DNA of 64,000 nt from positions 1-64,000 of the forward strand of contig JAPDQY010000002.1 of the NCBI GenBank assembly GCA_034505235.1, given 5' to 3'. The notes beneath the pieces are model-generated. The model had not been told where the DNA came from. It ran no database searches and was given only the letters and a program-made list of their open reading frames with translations. Made by a program: the position numbers and the translations under genes. Numbering within the stretch: position 1 is the stretch's first letter; each line of letters opens with the position of its first letter. This stretch comes from Coneutiohabitans thermophilus (GTDB taxonomy: Bacteria; Zhuqueibacterota; Zhuqueibacteria; Zhuqueibacterales; Zhuqueibacteraceae). This document shows positions 43,206 through 52,214 of this stretch, piece after piece.

Positions 43206-43835
43206 ATGAGAACACTTTTGGTTGCAGCCGCACTGCTGCTTTTCTCCTGCCAATCTTCGGGACAGGACAGTCACAAGGCTTCACCGGCACCGGCGAGCGC
43301 AGTGCCGGCACAGCATCTCGCCCAGGCAACCTTTGCAGGTGGCTGCTTCTGGTGCATGGAAGCGCCGTTTGATGAAGTAGCGGGCGTGGTGGCCACGACC
43401 TCGGGCTATACCGGCGGCAACACGAGCAATCCCACTTATGAAGAAGTTTCTGCCGGTGGAACCGGCCATGCGGAAGCCGTGCAGGTGGTTTACGATTCCA
43501 CCCGCACCAGCTACGCCCAACTGCTCGAAGTGTTTTGGCACAACATCGATCCGCTCACGCCCAACCGGCAGTTTTGCGATGCCGGCACACAATACCGCTC
43601 GGCAATCTTCTATCACAATGAAGAGCAGCGCCGGCTGGCAGAAGCCTCCCGGCAGCGACTGGCGGGCCGCTTTTCTCAACCGATCGTCACCCAGATCGTT
43701 CCGCTCGAGGTCTTTTATCCCGCCGAAGAATATCATCAAGATTTCTACCGGAAGAATCCGTTGCGCTACAAAGCCTATCGCAGTGGTTGCGGCCGCGACC
43801 GGCGGCTGCAGGAGCTGTGGGGCGGGCAGAAATGA
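43206..43835 (+). CDS. msrA: Lipoprotein methionine-S-sulfoxide reductase
   Basis: 209 residues; ATG 43206 has GGGAG eight bases upstream. Lipobox 'LLVAAALLLFSC'. MsrA core: 'ATFAGGCFWCMEAPFDEVAG' with catalytic Cys in GCFWC, 'GYTGGNTSNPTYEEVSAGGT', 'GHAEAVQVVYD', 'FWHNIDPLTPNRQFCDAGTQ' and 'YRSAIFYHNEEQ'. The tail carries one further Cys (YRSGCGRD) that can resolve the disulfide. Located 151 bases after msrB on the same strand. Confidence 0.94.
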   Translation: MRTLLVAAALLLFSCQSSGQDSHKASPAPASAVPAQHLAQATFAGGCFWCMEAPFDEVAGVVATTSGYTGGNTSNPTYEEVSAGGTGHAEAVQVVYDSTRTSYAQLLEVFWHNIDPLTPNRQFCDAGTQYRSAIFYHNEEQRRLAEASRQRLAGRFSQPIVTQIVPLEVFYPAEEYHQDFYRKNPLRYKAYRSGCGRDRRLQELWGGQK

Positions 43836-43902
43836 GACCCTCGCGATCACGGTCCGCTCGCGCAGCCTCACAGCTGTCCGGAACAAAACAGAGGAGGAGG
43901 GC

Positions 43903-44871
43903 ATGATTCTCGCCGGCGACATTGGCGGCACCAAAGCGCGTCTGGCATGGTATCGGTTCGAGCACGGCAGCCTTGTTCGTGAGAATACGGCCACCTTTGC
44001 GGTGCGCGATTATGCCAGCCTCGCCGAGGTGGTGGCGGCATTTGTGACCCGTTTTCCAGCGCGCGCGGCACGCGCCTGTCTCGGCGTGCCCGGGCCGGTG
44101 ATCCAGGGACGGGCACAGGCGGCCAATCTGCCCTGGCAGCTCGACGAACAGCAGCTCCAGAAAGCGCTGGGCCTGACACACGTGAAGTTGGTGAATGATT
44201 TGTTCGCGACCGCTGCGGCCATTCCTCTGTTGACCGCCGGGGACTTGATCACCCTCAACCCGGGTGAGGCGCCGGCCGGGGAGGCGACCTATGCGGTGCT
44301 GGCGCCCGGCACCGGTCTGGGCCAGGGGTTTTACCACAGTCGCGCCGGCGTGCTGCCTTCCGAAGGCGGCCATGTCGATTTCGCGCCCACCACTGAAATC
44401 GAAATCGAGTTGCTGCGGTTTTTGCGCACACGCTTCCCGCGCGTCAGCTTTGAGCGGGTTTTGTCCGGACCGGGTTTGGTGAATATCTATGAATTTCTCC
44501 GGGAGACCGGCCGCGCACCAGAGCCGCCGAAGTTGCGCCAACGTCTGCAGTGTGAAGACCCGGCGGCGGTGATTGCAACCGCTGGTCTGGCCGATGAATT
44601 TCCAATTTGCGCGCAAGCCCTGGACCTCTTTGCCGCGATTCTCGGTGCACAAGCGGGAAATCTGGTGCTCACCCTGCTGGCAACCGGTGGTGTCTACCTG
44701 GGCGGCGGCGTGTCGATGAAAATCGCGCGCAAGCTGCAGGACGGCACCGTGCTGAAAGCCTTCCTGAACAAAGGCCGGCTGTCCGACCTGGTGAAGAAAA
44801 CGCCTTTGCACATCATTCGGGATGATCAGGTGGCGCTGCGCGGTGCCGCTGCGCTGGCTGCCCGGCTTTAG
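43903..44871 (+). CDS. glk: Glucokinase
   Basis: 322 residues; ATG 43903 is preceded by GAGGAGGAGG with good spacing, and longer upstream frames overlap msrA. Glk (PF02685-type) features: phosphate loop 'ILAGDIGGTKARLAWYRFEH', 'VNDLFATAAAIPLLTAGDLI' with the catalytic Asp, 'APGTGLGQGFYHSRAGVLPS', 'EGGHVDFAPTTEIEIELLRF' and 'LATGGVYLGGGVSMKIARKL'. It phosphorylates glucose to glucose-6-phosphate. The product feeds the isomerase half of the fusion enzyme further down the same strand. Confidence 0.94.
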   Translation: MILAGDIGGTKARLAWYRFEHGSLVRENTATFAVRDYASLAEVVAAFVTRFPARAARACLGVPGPVIQGRAQAANLPWQLDEQQLQKALGLTHVKLVNDLFATAAAIPLLTAGDLITLNPGEAPAGEATYAVLAPGTGLGQGFYHSRAGVLPSEGGHVDFAPTTEIEIELLRFLRTRFPRVSFERVLSGPGLVNIYEFLRETGRAPEPPKLRQRLQCEDPAAVIATAGLADEFPICAQALDLFAAILGAQAGNLVLTLLATGGVYLGGGVSMKIARKLQDGTVLKAFLNKGRLSDLVKKTPLHIIRDDQVALRGAAALAARL

Positions 44872-45164
44872 GCCGGTTGCCACGCCATGCGTCCGGCAAC
44901 CATTGCTCAGGTCTTTTCCCCGACTCCTTCCCCTTGATGACAACGGTTTGATGACTTTCATGCGCAGGGATTTCCCCGCCCAAGCCGGGGAAGGCGAAAA
45001 AACACACCAAAAGAAAGGCGGGGCAAGAGCAAAAACACCATGCTTTCTGCAAAGTCCGGTCAGCACCGGCTTTCTGCTTTTTATCCCGCCACGCCCGGCT
45101 TGCCTTTTGCCAAAACTCTGCTTTATTCCTGGGGCAGCGGTGACGCGTGAAAGGAGGAGAGAAG

Positions 45165-47993
45165 ATGGATTTGCATGCCGCCCTGGTGGCGCTGCTCGAG
45201 CCCGGCCGTGTTTTGACCCGCCCACTTGATTTGATTGCCTACGCCAGCGATGCCAGTTCTTACCGTCTTATCCCGCAGGCGGTGGTGCTGCCCAAATCCC
45301 TGCGTGAAATCCAGGCCTTGTTCGTTTTTGCCCGCGCCAATCGCATCCCGTTGACGTTTCGCACCGCCGGCACGAGCCTGTCGGGCCAGGCGGTCACCTC
45401 CGGCATCCTGGTGGAGGTGGCGCGCCATTGGAAGAAAATTCAGGTGGAGGATGAAGGCCGGCGCGTGCGGGTGCAGCCCGGCGTCATCGGCAGCCACGTG
45501 AATGCGGTGCTCAGACCCTACGGCCGGCGCCTGGGCCCGGATCCGGCTTCGATCGACGCCTGCATGATGGGCGGCATTCTCGCCAACAACGCCAGCGGCA
45601 TGTGCTGTGGGGTGGTGGAGAATTCCTATCACACCCTCGCCACGATCACTTACCTGCTCCCCAACGGGGTGGTGGTGAACACCGCCGAGGCTGACGCCGA
45701 TGAACGCCTGCGCCAGCAGGCGCCGGCATTGCACCGCGGCATTCTCGCACTCAAACAGCGCGTCACAGCCGATGACAGCTTGTGCGTCCGCATTCGCGCA
45801 AAATACCGCATGAAAAACACCACCGGTTATTCGCTCAACGCGCTGCTCGATTTCAATGAGCCGGCGGAGATTCTCGGCCATTTGATGATCGGCTCGGAGG
45901 GCACGCTGGGATTCATTGCCGAGGCTGTGCTGCACACGCTGCCCGCTTATCCCCTGCGCTACACCGGCCTGCTCACCTTCGCCGCGGTGCAGCATGCCGG
46001 CAGCGCCATCCTGCCGCTGCGGGATTCCGGTGCGCGCGCGCTCGAGATCATGGATCGCGCCGCTTTGCGGTCGGTGGAGCATCTCGCCGGCGCGCCCGCT
46101 TTGTTGAAAGCACTGCCGGAGGGCGCTGCGGGGCTTTTGGTCGAGTATCAATGCACCACACCGGAGGAACTGCAGCAGGCGCGCCAGGCCGCGCAGCAGG
46201 TGTGCCGCACACTCACGCTGCTGCATCCGCCTGTCTTCACGGAGGAGGCCGCCGCCCAAGCCTTGCTGTGGAAACTGCGCAAGGGCCTGTTTCCCGCCAT
46301 TGGCGCGCTGCGGCCGCAGGGTACGACCGTGATCATCGAAGACGTGGCCTTCCAAGTGGAGCGGCTGGCGGAGGCCATCACTGATCTGCAGGAGTTGTTT
46401 CACGAATTTGGCTATCACGAGGCGATCATCTTCGGCCATGCCAAGGACGGCAATCTGCATTTCGTGATCACGCCCTCGTTCAATACCGACGCGGAAATTG
46501 AACGCTACGAGCATTTCATGGCCAGCCTGGTAAAGCTGGTGGTGGAGAAGTATGACGGCGCCCTGAAAGCAGAGCACGGCACCGGCCGGAATATTGCGCC
46601 CTTCGTCGAGGCGGAATGGGGAAGAACGGCCTTCGCGATCATGAAGGAATTGAAGCGGCTGGTGGATCCCGATGGCTTTCTTAATCCCGGCGTGATCATC
46701 AATGACGATCCCCGCGCGCACGTGCGGCACTTGAAGACGCTGCCGGTGGTGGAGACCGAAGTAGACAAGTGCATCGAGTGCGGCTTCTGTGAGCCACACT
46801 GTCCGAGCCGCCGCCTGACCCTGACCCCACGCCAGCGCATCGTCGTGCGCCGTGAAATCGCGCGGCAACGTGCCGCCTGCAGCCACGCTGCAAGTTTGAC
46901 ATCCGTGCTCGGCGATTACCAGTATGCCGGCCTTGAGACCTGCGCCGTGGATGGTCTGTGTGCCACAGCCTGTCCGGTTGCAATCAACACCGGCGAGCTG
47001 GTCAAGCGACTGCGCAGCGAAGGTCATTCTGAAAAAGCCAGCCGCCGGGCTTTGCAGGTGGCACGCCGGCTGTTGATTATGGAAAAAGCACTGCGTTTTG
47101 CCAACCGCAGCGCGCATTGGACGGCACGTGTGCTGGGCGACAAGACTCTCCTGAAAATGACGCAGACGGCCGAGCGCCTGCTCCAAACACCGCTGCCGAA
47201 ATGGCATCATGCCATGCCACCGCCGCCACGACGCATTCCAAGGACAGGACGGGAGGGAGCGTATGCGGTTTATTTTCCCGCCTGCCTGACGCGGATCATG
47301 GGAGGCCCGCCCGCCGGACAACGTGCGCTGCCGGAATTGCTGCCGCTGCTGGCGGAACGTGCCGGCTTGCCGGTGTGGATTCCCTCCGATAGCGCGGGGC
47401 ATTGTTGCGGCATGCCGTTTGGCTCCAAAGGCTATACCGCAGCCTATCACGCAACGCTGCGCCGGATGATCGCGAAATGCTGGGCCTGGTCCGACGAAGG
47501 CCGGTTGCCGATCGTGATCGATGCCAGCTCCTGCGCGCACACTCTGCGCTCGTGCGCGCAGGATTTGACGGGGGAGGATCTCCAGCGCTGGCGTCAGCTC
47601 ACCATTCTCGACAGCGTGGAATTCGTGCACGACCGGCTGCTGAGCCGGCTGCAACCCCGCCGTCTGTCCGAGGCCGTAATGTTGCACCCCAACTGTGCGA
47701 CGCGCAAACTTGGCCTGACCGACAGGCTGCAGCAGCTCGCCGCCGCCTGCGCGGAATCTGTCGCCATTCCCGTGCAGCTCGATTGCTGTGCCTTTGCCGG
47801 CGACCGGGGTTTGCTCTTCCCGGAGCTGACCCAATCCGCCACGGCAGTGGAGGCGGCCGAGGTCAATGCCGGCAACTATGACGGCTATTACTCCAGCAAT
47901 CTCACTTGTGAAATGGGCATGACGCTCGCGACCGGCCGGCGCTATCAGTCGATTCTTTATCTCGTCGAGCGCGCCACCCGCAAAGCGTCATGA
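45165..47993 (+). CDS. FAD/Fe-S D-2-hydroxyacid dehydrogenase (D-lactate or glycolate type)
   Basis: 942 residues; ATG 45165 follows AAAGGAGGAGAG. N-terminal FAD-binding PCMH domain ('PLTFRTAGTSLSGQAVTSGI', 'RLGPDPASIDACMMGGILAN', 'NSYHTLATITYLLPNGVVV') and FAD-oxidase C domain ('HAKDGNLHFVITPSFNTDAE', 'EHGTGRNIAPFVE'). Then two 4Fe-4S clusters: 'CIECGFCEPHCPS' and 'CAVDGLCATACPV'. Last, a GlpC/LldE-like part with CCG motifs 'GHCCGMPFG' and 'LDCCAFAGDRG'. Such single-chain enzymes oxidise D-lactate, glycolate or D-2-hydroxyglutarate and pass electrons to quinone or cytochrome. Substrate not fixed by sequence. Confidence 0.92.
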   Translation: MDLHAALVALLEPGRVLTRPLDLIAYASDASSYRLIPQAVVLPKSLREIQALFVFARANRIPLTFRTAGTSLSGQAVTSGILVEVARHWKKIQVEDEGRRVRVQPGVIGSHVNAVLRPYGRRLGPDPASIDACMMGGILANNASGMCCGVVENSYHTLATITYLLPNGVVVNTAEADADERLRQQAPALHRGILALKQRVTADDSLCVRIRAKYRMKNTTGYSLNALLDFNEPAEILGHLMIGSEGTLGFIAEAVLHTLPAYPLRYTGLLTFAAVQHAGSAILPLRDSGARALEIMDRAALRSVEHLAGAPALLKALPEGAAGLLVEYQCTTPEELQQARQAAQQVCRTLTLLHPPVFTEEAAAQALLWKLRKGLFPAIGALRPQGTTVIIEDVAFQVERLAEAITDLQELFHEFGYHEAIIFGHAKDGNLHFVITPSFNTDAEIERYEHFMASLVKLVVEKYDGALKAEHGTGRNIAPFVEAEWGRTAFAIMKELKRLVDPDGFLNPGVIINDDPRAHVRHLKTLPVVETEVDKCIECGFCEPHCPSRRLTLTPRQRIVVRREIARQRAACSHAASLTSVLGDYQYAGLETCAVDGLCATACPVAINTGELVKRLRSEGHSEKASRRALQVARRLLIMEKALRFANRSAHWTARVLGDKTLLKMTQTAERLLQTPLPKWHHAMPPPPRRIPRTGREGAYAVYFPACLTRIMGGPPAGQRALPELLPLLAERAGLPVWIPSDSAGHCCGMPFGSKGYTAAYHATLRRMIAKCWAWSDEGRLPIVIDASSCAHTLRSCAQDLTGEDLQRWRQLTILDSVEFVHDRLLSRLQPRRLSEAVMLHPNCATRKLGLTDRLQQLAAACAESVAIPVQLDCCAFAGDRGLLFPELTQSATAVEAAEVNAGNYDGYYSSNLTCEMGMTLATGRRYQSILYLVERATRKAS

Positions 47994-48069
47994 GCAGAAA
48001 ACCGCCAGCGGGCAAGATCGTGCCCAGAGCACCGGTGCGATGGCCGGGCTGTGGCGTTGAGGAGCGTGC

Positions 48070-49278
48070 ATGTTAAAACTCGATTTGATTCAAACTCTGG
48101 CCTTTGCCGGCCTGGCGCTGTATCTCGGCCATTTTCTGCGCCGCCTCGTTCCCGTGCTGGCGCGCTACAACCTGCCGGCGCCGGTGCTCGGCGGTTTGCT
48201 GGTGGCCGGAATTGTCACAGCCGGCCGGCGGTTTGACATGACCTTCTTTGCGTTCGACACGACACTGCAAAGCCCGCTGATGATTGCCTTCTTCACAGCC
48301 ATCGGCTTCGGCGCCAGCTTGGCGCTGCTCAAACGCGGCGGCCCGCAGGTGCTGATTCTGTTTCTCTGCGCCACCCTCGGTGCGGTGGTACAAAACCTTC
48401 TCGGCATGGCGCTGGCAAAACCGCTGGGCATTCATCCCCTGATTGGCGTGATCAGCGGATCGTTGACTCTCGCCGGCGGGCCGGCGACCGGTCTGGCATT
48501 TGCGCCATTGTTCGAGCAGGCGGGTATTCCCGGCGCCGCCACCATTGCGATTGCCGCGGCGATGGCCGGCATCATCGCGGCCAGCGTACTGGGCGGACCG
48601 CTGGCCACTCTATTGATCGAACGCTTTCAGCTCAAGCCCAATCCTCGGTCGCACGAAAACGAGGCTGTGTTGCAGCCGGAAGCACCAGCGCCTGCCCGGG
48701 GGGCAGCGCAAAATACGGAAGCCGCCGTTCTGCTTAAGAGTGTGACTCTGCTGCTGGTGGTGATGTGGCTGGGCGCATGGCTCAGCGCCGGCTTGAAGGC
48801 CATGGGTGTAACCTTGCCGGCATATATCGGCGCGATGGTGGTGGCCGCGCTGGTGCGCAACCTTGATGATGCCACCGGCAAGTTCGGGTTGCCGCATCGC
48901 ACGGTGGAAGCTTTGGGCACGGCGGCGCTGACGTTGTTCATCGTGCTAGCACTGATGACGCTGAAGCTGTGGGAGCTCGCCGGCCTGGCGCTGCCGCTAC
49001 TCGTGATCCTGGCGGCGCAGGTGGCAATGATGGCGCTGGTTTGTCTCTGGCCGATGTTCCGCCTGCTGGGGCATGATTACGATGCCGCGGTGATGGTGAG
49101 CGGCTTCTGCGGCTTCATGCTCGGCACCACCGCCAATGCCATGGCCAACATGGAAGCCCTGGTGGAGCGCTATGGTCCGGCGCCGCGCGCGTTTCTGGTG
49201 GTGCCAATGATCGGCGCCTTCTTCATCGACTTCAGCAACGCCTTGCTGCTGACCGCCTGTGTCAATCTGTTTAAATGA
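48070..49278 (+). CDS. gltS: Sodium/glutamate symporter
   Basis: 402 residues, about ten transmembrane helices. GltS signatures: 'LARYNLPAPVLGGLLVAGIV', 'MIAFFTAIGFGASLALLKRG', 'PLIGVISGSLTLAGGPATGL' (re-entrant loop with the GGxxT-like pattern), 'LPAYIGAMVVAALVRNLDDA' and 'GFCGFMLGTTANAMANMEAL' (second re-entrant loop). It imports glutamate with sodium, in keeping with the exported peptidases elsewhere in the window. It follows the dehydrogenase by 76 bases. Confidence 0.93.
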   Translation: MLKLDLIQTLAFAGLALYLGHFLRRLVPVLARYNLPAPVLGGLLVAGIVTAGRRFDMTFFAFDTTLQSPLMIAFFTAIGFGASLALLKRGGPQVLILFLCATLGAVVQNLLGMALAKPLGIHPLIGVISGSLTLAGGPATGLAFAPLFEQAGIPGAATIAIAAAMAGIIAASVLGGPLATLLIERFQLKPNPRSHENEAVLQPEAPAPARGAAQNTEAAVLLKSVTLLLVVMWLGAWLSAGLKAMGVTLPAYIGAMVVAALVRNLDDATGKFGLPHRTVEALGTAALTLFIVLALMTLKLWELAGLALPLLVILAAQVAMMALVCLWPMFRLLGHDYDAAVMVSGFCGFMLGTTANAMANMEALVERYGPAPRAFLVVPMIGAFFIDFSNALLLTACVNLFK

Positions 49279-49280
49279 AA

Positions 49281-49329
49281 TGACCGGGTGCGCCCCGACA
49301 GTCGGGCGAACCTGCCGCACACCCGGTCA
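49281..49329 (+). terminator. Structured intergenic hairpin after gltS
   Basis: An outer 10-bp stem (TGACCGGGTG / CACCCGGTCA) encloses an inner CCCGAC a GTCGGG hairpin. It starts three bases after the gltS stop. There is no T-run, so it is either a weak terminator or an RNA-processing or stability element between gltS and the downstream fusion gene. Confidence 0.45.
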
Positions 49330-49370
49330 AGCTCATCAAATTGTCAAGGACAAGTCAACGAGAGAATCAC

Positions 49371-52178
49371 ATGTCCAAATTGCACGAACTTGCCGAGGCC
49401 GGTCAATCTCCCTGGTATGAAGGTTTGCGCCGCGCCTGCCTGACCAGCGGCGAACTGGCCGGTTGGCTCGAACGCGGCGTGCGCGGCCTGAACGCGAATT
49501 GGAACGTCATGGCAAATGCCATAGCCGGCAGCGCCGATTACGACGCTGATCTGATCCGCCTCGCTCAGGCAGGCACGCCCATGGCGGAAATTCAGGAAAT
49601 ATTAATTCGGGACGATGCGGCGCGCGCCGCTGATCTGCTCAAGCCGGTTTACGACGCGACTGCCGGCCGCGATGGGTACGTCAGCCTCGATCTCGACCCG
49701 CTCCCGGCCCACGATCCCGCGGCCACGATCACTGCGGCACAGCGGCTTTTCGCCGCGTTGAACCGTCCGAATGTGATGATCAAAATTCCCGCCACGCCGG
49801 CCGCCCTGCCGGCGATCACCGATTTGATCGCTGCCGGCGTGAACCTCAACGTAACCCTGATTTTTGATCTGCCAACCTATGAGCAGGTGGCCGGGGCCTT
49901 TCTGGCCGGACTCGAGCAGCGCCTGGGTCACGGCGAAGCACTCCATTCCGTGGCCGCCGTGGCCTCGTTTCACGTCGGAGAGATTGATGCCGCACTCGCG
50001 CCGTTGCTGGCGGCAAAAGGGGAAAGCGACCTGCTGAACAGGCCCGGCGTTGCCTGCGCCAGGCTGCTTTACCAAAAATTTCAGGAAATTTTTCAAGGCC
50101 CGCGCTGGCAGAAACTCGCCGCTGCCGGTGCGCAACCGCAGCGGCTGCTGTGGAGCAGCACCAGCATGAACAATCCCCTGTTCCCCGACACCTTCTATGT
50201 CGAAAATTTGACCGGGCCGCAGACTCTCTGCAGCATGACACTCAGGACACTCACCGCCTTTCTTGATCATGGCAACACGGCGCCCATGCTGACCGCCGGC
50301 ATCAGCGCGGCGCGCGCACAGCTTGCGCAGGTGGCGGCCCTGGGGATTGACATGCATGCGATCGCCCGGCAGCTCCTGCAGCAGAGTCTGCAGGCGCACA
50401 CCCGGGCACTGGAGAGGCTGCGCGCTCATCTCGCGGACAAGTTGCAACGTTTGCAGAGCGGACAGGCACGTCACCATTTCTTTTTGGGGAAGTATGAAGG
50501 TGCAGTCGCGGCGGCGCTGCAGGAGTTGCACGAGCACGCCATTCTGCCGCGGATCTGGCGGCATGATCACACGGTGTGGAAACCTCAACCCACCGAGATT
50601 ACCAATCGCCTGGGCTGGCTGCACAGTCCGGAAGTGATGCCGGCGGCCATTGCTGAAATCACCGCTTTTGTGGAGGAAGTGCGCGCTGCAGGCTTCACCC
50701 ATGCCCTGCTGCTCGGCATGGGCGGCTCGAGTCTCGCGCCGGAGGTTTTCCGTTTCACCTTTGGCGTGCGGCCGGGATTTCTCGATCTTGCCGTGCTCGA
50801 CAGCACCGATGCCGAGGCCGTTGCCGCACAGGCGCAACGGCTGGATCCCGCCAAAACGCTGTTCCTCGTTTCGACAAAATCCGGCGGCACGGTGGAGACG
50901 TTTTCGTTCTTTAAATACTTTTACAACTTTGCGGCGCCACGGGTCGGCAGGGACAAAGTTGGCAAACACTTCGTCGCGATCACGGATCCCGGCAGCGGTT
51001 TGGTGGATACGGCCGTCAAGTGGGGCTTCCGCAAGGTGTTTCTCAATGATCCCAACATCGGCGGCCGCTACTCCGCGCTTTCGTACTTCGGTCTGGTGCC
51101 GGCCGCGCTGCTGGGCGTGGATTTGCCCCGGCTGTTGGAACGCGCCGCGCTCATGGCATGCAACAGCGAGGGCTGCAATTCTCCCGTGGTGGGAGACAAT
51201 ATCTCTGCAAAGCTCGGCGCGATCCTGGGGGAAATGGCAGCCAGTGGTCGCGACAAAGTCACGCTGCTGGCCTCAACCGCCATTCGCCATTTTGGCACCT
51301 GGGCCGAGCAACTGATTGCGGAAAGCACCGGCAAGGAAGGCAGGGGCATTTTGCCGGTGGAAGGGGAGGAGGTGGCATCGCCGGCAGCCTATGCCGATGA
51401 TCGTGTCTTCGTGCATCTGCGGCTGGGCGGGGACAATACTCTCGCTGCCGCCCTCGCCGCCCTGCAGCAAGCCGGGCATCCCGTACTGCAATTCACCTGG
51501 CAGGATGAGTATGATCTCGGCGGCGAATTCTTTCGCTGGGAAATGGCCACGGCAGTGGCCAGCCGGCGGCTGGGCATCAATCCCTTCGATCAGCCCAATG
51601 TGGAATCCGCCAAAGTGTTGGCCCGGCAAATGGTGGCAGCCTATCAAAAGTCGGGACAGTTGCCCGAAGCCACACCCACGCTGCAGGTGGATGGCATTGC
51701 GGTTTATGCCGATTTTGCTGCCACCGATCTGTGGCAGGCGCTGCAACAATTCCTGGCGCCGGCAGAAAGGGCGGACGGGGCCCGCCCGCGCGCTTATGTC
51801 GCTTTGCAGGCTTACTTGCCGCCCGGTGCTGAAACCGACGCGGCACTGCAGCAGATGCGCCGCCGGATCATGCGGCACTGGCGCTGTGCCACCACCGTCG
51901 GCTACGGCCCGCGCTTCCTTCATTCCACCGGCCAGCTTCACAAAGGCGATGCCGGCAACGGGCTCTTTATCCAATTTACCTCTGATCCCCGCCAGGATTT
52001 GCCGATTCCCGATGAAGCCGGCAGCGCCGCCTCTTCCATGACCTTTGGCGTGCTCAAGCTGGCGCAGGCGCTCGGCGATCAGCAGGCCCTGCGCAATGCC
52101 GGTCGGCGCGTCATGCGTTTTCACCTCGGAACCGAGGTGGTGCGGCATCTGCAACGGCTGGCCGATTTGATTGCCTGA
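49371..52178 (+). CDS. tal-pgi: Transaldolase-phosphoglucose isomerase fusion
   Basis: 935 residues from ATG 49371. N-half (1-365) is a transaldolase with Schiff-base Lys138 in 'NRPNVMIKIPATPAALPAIT' and 'LLWSSTSMNNPLFPDTFYVE'. C-half (about 380-935) is a phosphoglucose isomerase: 'LLGMGGSSLAPEVFRF', 'LFLVSTKSGGTVETFSFFKY', 'GGRYSALSYFGLVPAALL', 'AESTGKEGRGILPVEGEEV', 'QPNVESAK' and 'KGDAGNGLFIQF'. Several residues normally invariant in Tal-Pgi proteins differ: 'W(L/Y)DNI' reads WYEGL (Glu17), 'GVTSNP.IF' reads GLNANWNVM, 'VSLEV' reads VSLDL, and 'NTMPPATL' reads CSMTLRTL. The isomerase seems intact; the transaldolase may be altered. Both would act on products of the upstream glucokinase. Confidence 0.93.
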   Translation: MSKLHELAEAGQSPWYEGLRRACLTSGELAGWLERGVRGLNANWNVMANAIAGSADYDADLIRLAQAGTPMAEIQEILIRDDAARAADLLKPVYDATAGRDGYVSLDLDPLPAHDPAATITAAQRLFAALNRPNVMIKIPATPAALPAITDLIAAGVNLNVTLIFDLPTYEQVAGAFLAGLEQRLGHGEALHSVAAVASFHVGEIDAALAPLLAAKGESDLLNRPGVACARLLYQKFQEIFQGPRWQKLAAAGAQPQRLLWSSTSMNNPLFPDTFYVENLTGPQTLCSMTLRTLTAFLDHGNTAPMLTAGISAARAQLAQVAALGIDMHAIARQLLQQSLQAHTRALERLRAHLADKLQRLQSGQARHHFFLGKYEGAVAAALQELHEHAILPRIWRHDHTVWKPQPTEITNRLGWLHSPEVMPAAIAEITAFVEEVRAAGFTHALLLGMGGSSLAPEVFRFTFGVRPGFLDLAVLDSTDAEAVAAQAQRLDPAKTLFLVSTKSGGTVETFSFFKYFYNFAAPRVGRDKVGKHFVAITDPGSGLVDTAVKWGFRKVFLNDPNIGGRYSALSYFGLVPAALLGVDLPRLLERAALMACNSEGCNSPVVGDNISAKLGAILGEMAASGRDKVTLLASTAIRHFGTWAEQLIAESTGKEGRGILPVEGEEVASPAAYADDRVFVHLRLGGDNTLAAALAALQQAGHPVLQFTWQDEYDLGGEFFRWEMATAVASRRLGINPFDQPNVESAKVLARQMVAAYQKSGQLPEATPTLQVDGIAVYADFAATDLWQALQQFLAPAERADGARPRAYVALQAYLPPGAETDAALQQMRRRIMRHWRCATTVGYGPRFLHSTGQLHKGDAGNGLFIQFTSDPRQDLPIPDEAGSAASSMTFGVLKLAQALGDQQALRNAGRRVMRFHLGTEVVRHLQRLADLIA

Positions 52179-52214
52179 TCACGGACAGGATTTGTCGTAT
52201 TGCGGGATGACATC

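Noticed and set aside
43687..45225. 512-codon minus-strand frame over glk
   Set aside because: Shadow of the glucokinase gene; no domain, and it crosses gene ends and intergenic DNA.
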